NCBI GenBank assembly: GCA_021788955.1 | Contig: JAJYKC010000108.1 | Location: 1 to 7,543, forward strand | Direction of reading: 5' to 3' | DNA: 7,543 bases | Origin: Acidobacteriota bacterium | Lineage (GTDB): Bacteria; Acidobacteriota; Terriglobia; Bryobacterales; Bryobacteraceae | Shown here: positions 5,642 through 7,543 of the stretch, in pieces | Layout: each line of letters begins with the position of its first letter | Position numbering within the stretch: the first letter of the stretch is position 1 | The notes under the pieces: model-generated | Told to the model about the DNA's origin: nothing | What the model saw: only the letters and a program-made list of their open reading frames with translations | Databases searched by the model: none | Made by a program: the position numbers and the translations under genes

Positions 5642-7051
5642 TCATACCGGCTCCGTCGGGGACTCGTACCCGGTCAAGCCTTCGTCTCCCTTTGCCGGGT
5701 CGTACATCGGGTTTGGCTCCGGCATTGAGGCGTTGACGCTTCGCCGCCACTCCGCGAGCAGGGAGAGCAGGCGCTTGGCGCGCGCTGGTTCGCGGTGAAT
5801 AAGATTTCGCCGTTCTCCGATGTCCTCTTCAAGGTTGAACAACTCGAGCCGGCCATCTTCGTAAAACTCGATGAGTTTCCAGGCGCCGAGGCGCACCACC
5901 CCGCCCGGCGCCCCGCCTTGGTCGCTGTAGTGCGGGTAGTGCCAGAAGAGCGGGCGTTCGGCAAGCCGGGACCCGCGCAGGGCCGGCCGGATGTCCACGC
6001 CATCGACCGCGCCCGTGTGCGCGCCCATCGCGGCGCACAACGTGGGGAAGTAATCGACGCCGATCACAGGCTCTTCGATCACGCTTCCCGGCGTTGTGAG
6101 GCCCGGCCAGCGGACAATCAGCGGCACTCGAATCCCCCCTTCATAGAGATGCCCCTTGCCGGCGCGAAGCGGGTAGTTGTTGGTCACCGGCACGGGCCGC
6201 CGTCCCTGGTATCGAACGCCTCCGTTATCGGAAGTGAAGATGACAATGGTTCGCCCGGCCTCTCCGTTTTGTTCGAGAGCTCGCAGCAGTCCGCCGACGG
6301 AGGCATCCGCCGTTTCAACCATCGCGCAGTAAGTGGGGTCGACGTCCCAGGTGTCGCGCGCTTTGTACTTGGCCACCAGATCCGCTGGCGCCTGCAGCGG
6401 CATATGAACGGTGAACTGCGCCTCATAGAGAAAGTAGGGACGGGAGCCGCTGTCGCCGATGAAACGCGTGCCTTCCTCGGTGAGGCGCGGAGTGAGAAAC
6501 TCGCCCGGTTCCAGGCGAAGCCCGGGCAGGTCGATGGGGCCGAAATAGCGCGGCGGCTGGCCGGCTTTCGTCCCGCCTATGTTGACGTCGAAACCCTGAT
6601 CGGTGGGCAGATGTCCTTCACCGCCGAGATGCCACTTCCCGATCGCCCCGCTGCGATAGCCGGAAGGCTTGAGCGCTTCCGCGAGCGTCGTTTCTTCGAG
6701 CGGCAAAGCCTGTTCGAAGGCAGGAGTGCGCAGCTTCCAGTTCGGTCCGGGACGCCTTCCGGGGATCCAGTCGGTCAGATGCAGCCGAGCCGGATATTTG
6801 CCCGTCAGTATCGCCGCCCGCGAAGGAGAGCAGACAGGGCAGGCGGCGTAAGCATTCGGGAAGCGCGCGCCCTCTGCAGCCAGTCGAGTGAGGTTCGGTG
6901 TGTCGATGAACGAGTTTCCAAACGGGGCCGTATCATGCCAGCCAAGATCATCCGTCAGGAAGAACAGGACGTTCCAGCGCTCTTGCGGTGCGCCCAATGC
7001 CGCGGCGCTGAACGCGCCCAGGCTGATCTTGAGAAAGTTTCGCCGATGCAT
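5642..7051 (-). CDS. Tat-exported type I (formylglycine) sulfatase
   Basis: Arylsulfatase-family hydrolase that removes sulfate from an organic ester, probably in the periplasm; the substrate is unknown. With ATG 7051 as residue 1 (469 residues), the N-terminus MHRRNFLKISLGAFSAAALG is a twin-arginine signal. Metal ligands appear in FFLTDDLGWHD (D34, D35) and FTSDNGG (D275, N276). The formylglycine site is CSPSRAAILTGKYPAR, C74-S-P-S-R78, a Cys-type CxPxR signature needing a maturation enzyme (FGE or anSME), not in this window. GAIGKWHLGG (K139, H141), AGKGHLYEGGIRVPLIVRWPG and GVDYFPTLCAAMG are further hallmarks. The C-terminal subdomain ends PEPNPMYDP, usual for the family. A GTG at 7087 would add 12 residues before the Tat motif and is less likely. 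Neighbours: the PPIase gene 69 bp downstream on the same strand, perhaps co-transcribed, and a divergent small secreted gene. No glycoside hydrolase or SusD-like gene is nearby to suggest a polysaccharide locus. Confidence 0.93.
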   Translation of the reverse strand: MHRRNFLKISLGAFSAAALGAPQERWNVLFFLTDDLGWHDTAPFGNSFIDTPNLTRLAAEGARFPNAYAACPVCSPSRAAILTGKYPARLHLTDWIPGRRPGPNWKLRTPAFEQALPLEETTLAEALKPSGYRSGAIGKWHLGGEGHLPTDQGFDVNIGGTKAGQPPRYFGPIDLPGLRLEPGEFLTPRLTEEGTRFIGDSGSRPYFLYEAQFTVHMPLQAPADLVAKYKARDTWDVDPTYCAMVETADASVGGLLRALEQNGEAGRTIVIFTSDNGGVRYQGRRPVPVTNNYPLRAGKGHLYEGGIRVPLIVRWPGLTTPGSVIEEPVIGVDYFPTLCAAMGAHTGAVDGVDIRPALRGSRLAERPLFWHYPHYSDQGGAPGGVVRLGAWKLIEFYEDGRLELFNLEEDIGERRNLIHREPARAKRLLSLLAEWRRSVNASMPEPNPMYDPAKGDEGLTGYESPTEPV

Positions 7052-7120
7052 CGGTAAGCCAGACCGTGTTTTATCACGGCAGGGCACGGCATGGGAAACG
7101 CGTTGCTAGAATGCGGGTAG
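7052..7120. promoter_or_regulatory. Divergent promoter region of sulfatase and small secreted gene
   Basis: These 69 bp must serve both directions. A CCGTG-TTTTAT-CACGG inverted repeat (7064-7079) lies 13 nt upstream of the sulfatase ATG and could be an operator or leader hairpin. On the plus strand TAGAAT (7107-7112) is a five-of-six -10 box ending only 8 nt before the ATG at 7121, which would give an essentially leaderless mRNA. No convincing -35 is seen for either gene. Confidence 0.35.
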
Positions 7121-7450
7121 ATGACCCGGCGCCGCGCAATATTGCTTGCCGCCGCCCCCGCTGTTGCGGCCGCGCAGATCCAGCAGCAGTTTCCGCCAGG
7201 CATGGAACCCCCGGTCCGCCGCGACGAGCCCTATCGCCTGCCCAACGGGAAGCTGCAGCGCGACGAGATTCTGAAGGCCGAATATAAGAAGTCGTTGGCT
7301 GACTCGAAAGACCTCGTGAAACTGGCGACGGATCTGCACACAGAGCTCGCAAAGAACGACCAATACGTGCTGTCGCTATCGGCGATCAAGAAAACCGAGG
7401 AGATCGAAAAGCTGGCCCGCCGGATTCGCGAGCGCATGAAACGGCTCTGA
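7121..7450 (+). CDS. Small exported helical protein of unknown function
   Basis: 109 residues. Residues 1-18 look like a Sec signal peptide (MTRRR, then hydrophobic AILLAAAPAVAAA, cleavage near AAA-Q). The mature part has a Pro/Gln-rich start (QQQFPPGMEPP), RLPNGKLQRDEILKAEYKKSL, and then charged amphipathic helix to the end (LVKLATDLHTELAKNDQYVLSLSAIKKTEEIEKLARRIRERMKRL). No cysteine, enzyme motif or membrane span remains after cleavage. I recall similar short proteins with 'NGK.Q.DEILKA' and 'SL..IKKTEEIEKLAK.IR' ends in acidobacterial genomes, all hypothetical; no role is known to me. The ATG is fixed by the signal peptide, and no normal ribosome-binding site precedes it. It diverges from the sulfatase, and a large hairpin begins right after its TGA. 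Confidence 0.8.
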   Translation: MTRRRAILLAAAPAVAAAQIQQQFPPGMEPPVRRDEPYRLPNGKLQRDEILKAEYKKSLADSKDLVKLATDLHTELAKNDQYVLSLSAIKKTEEIEKLARRIRERMKRL

Positions 7451-7497
7451 GCGCACAGGGCCGCGAGCGGCGCAAGCCGCGCGGCTCCGTTGTGCGC
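7451..7497 (+). terminator. Long nested hairpin abutting the stop codon of the small secreted gene
   Basis: Outer arms GCGCACA (7451-7457) and TGTGCGC (7491-7497), then GGGCCGC pairing with GCGGCTC (one G-T), then GCGGC and GCCGC closing a GCAA tetraloop of GNRA type. The stem uses nearly all of the 47 nt. It starts directly after TGA but is followed by GAGGCGAAGAAAAA instead of a T-tract on this strand, so it is a terminator-like or mRNA 3'-end stabilising element instead of a textbook intrinsic terminator. Confidence 0.5.
7454..7483 (+). repeat. 30-nt direct repeat, copy 1
   Basis: Begins CACAGGGCCGCG and ends AAGCCGCGCG; identical over 30 nt to the copy starting 60 nt further right. It includes the inner GCGGC-GCAA-GCCGC stem-loop of the hairpin after the small secreted gene. 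It is likely one member of a genome-wide palindromic repeat family, which is inference. Confidence 0.75.
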
Positions 7498-7506
7498 GAG
7501 GCGAAG

Positions 7507-7543
7507 AAAAACCCACAGGGCCGCGAGCGGCGCAAGCCGCGCG
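7507..7543 (-). terminator. Partial intrinsic terminator for a leftward gene outside the window
   Basis: On the minus strand the GC-rich palindromic core (copy 2 of the 30-nt repeat) is followed by CCCTGTGGG and then TTTTT (7507-7511). A stem plus a T5 tract is the normal layout of an intrinsic terminator reading leftwards. The other arm would lie beyond the window edge, so the structure is incomplete and the existence of a leftward neighbour is predicted, not seen. Confidence 0.35.
7514..7543 (+). repeat. 30-nt direct repeat, copy 2, cut by the window end
   Basis: Exact match to copy 1 up to the last base of the window, so the true repeat may be longer. The flanks differ: C precedes this copy and G precedes copy 1. 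The gap between copies is 30 nt, part of which is the right arm of the first hairpin. Confidence 0.75.

Noticed and set aside
5602..5644. Tandem GAGCCGC units just after the sulfatase stop, related to the 7460 repeat core
   Set aside because: The overlap with the repeat core is only about nine GC-rich bases, and no stable stem with a T-tract forms, so neither a repeat copy nor a terminator can be supported.
5144..5728. 194-residue open frame on the plus strand
   Set aside because: Antisense across the PPIase gene and the end of the sulfatase, with no domain and no ribosome-binding site; a shadow.
5795..7057. 420-residue open frame on the plus strand
   Set aside because: It is antisense to the sulfatase, whose frame carries clear catalytic motifs; the antisense product has no recognisable domain and is a GC-driven shadow.
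5642..7087. GTG start at 7087 for the sulfatase
   Set aside because: It would put 12 extra residues before an intact Tat signal; ATG 7051 begins the signal peptide directly.
7454..7543. CRISPR-like 30-nt repeat and 30-nt spacer spacing
   Set aside because: Only two copies, and the 'spacer' contains the pairing right arm of the hairpin begun in copy 1, so it is a palindromic terminator-type repeat. No cas gene is present.

Overview
The window looks like chromosomal DNA of a GC-rich soil bacterium, most likely an acidobacterium of the Solibacter/Bryobacter type. This is inferred from protein style only. The signs are an Oar-like TonB-dependent receptor with an N-terminal carboxypeptidase-regulatory-like domain, a membrane-anchored protein with the 'FLRYVVEETLAGR / AVEVRRRL' N-terminal domain common in that phylum, a Tat-exported sulfatase, a PPIase lipoprotein, and a small secreted helical protein ending in an 'SAIKKTEEIEKLARRIRER' stretch. 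No rRNA, tRNA, insertion sequence, integrase or CRISPR array was seen.

Layout from left to right. (1) Positions 31-2004, minus strand: an outer-membrane receptor that stops early, at the point where most of the beta-barrel should follow. (2) 2005-2269: a divergent regulatory region with a perfect 14-bp-arm palindrome and several promoter-like elements. (3) 2270-3493, plus: a single-pass membrane protein with a cytoplasmic regulator-like domain and an extracytoplasmic domain. (4) 3494-3589: a compact promoter region with a striking sigma-28 (FliA)-like element. (5) 3590-4465, plus: an HDOD signalling protein. (6) 4466-4555: a convergent region with overlapping, mutually exclusive hairpins. (7) 4556-5572, minus: a SurA/PrsA-type lipoprotein. 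Upstream of it at 5642-7051, also minus, is a formylglycine-type sulfatase, 69 bp away and possibly co-transcribed. (8) 7121-7450, plus: a small exported protein divergent from the sulfatase. (9) 7451-7543: a long nested hairpin whose core recurs as an exact 30-nt direct repeat at the window edge.

Functionally, most products act at the cell envelope: outer-membrane uptake, periplasmic folding, sulfate-ester hydrolysis, and a transmembrane sensor or regulator beside the receptor. The genes do not form one recognisable pathway. I see no clear undescribed multi-gene system. The most interesting signals are non-coding: the sigma-28-like promoter of the HDOD gene, a 12-bp motif exactly 45 nt upstream of two start codons, and a family of stop-codon-abutting hairpins with shared GCGCAC/GTGCGC arms.
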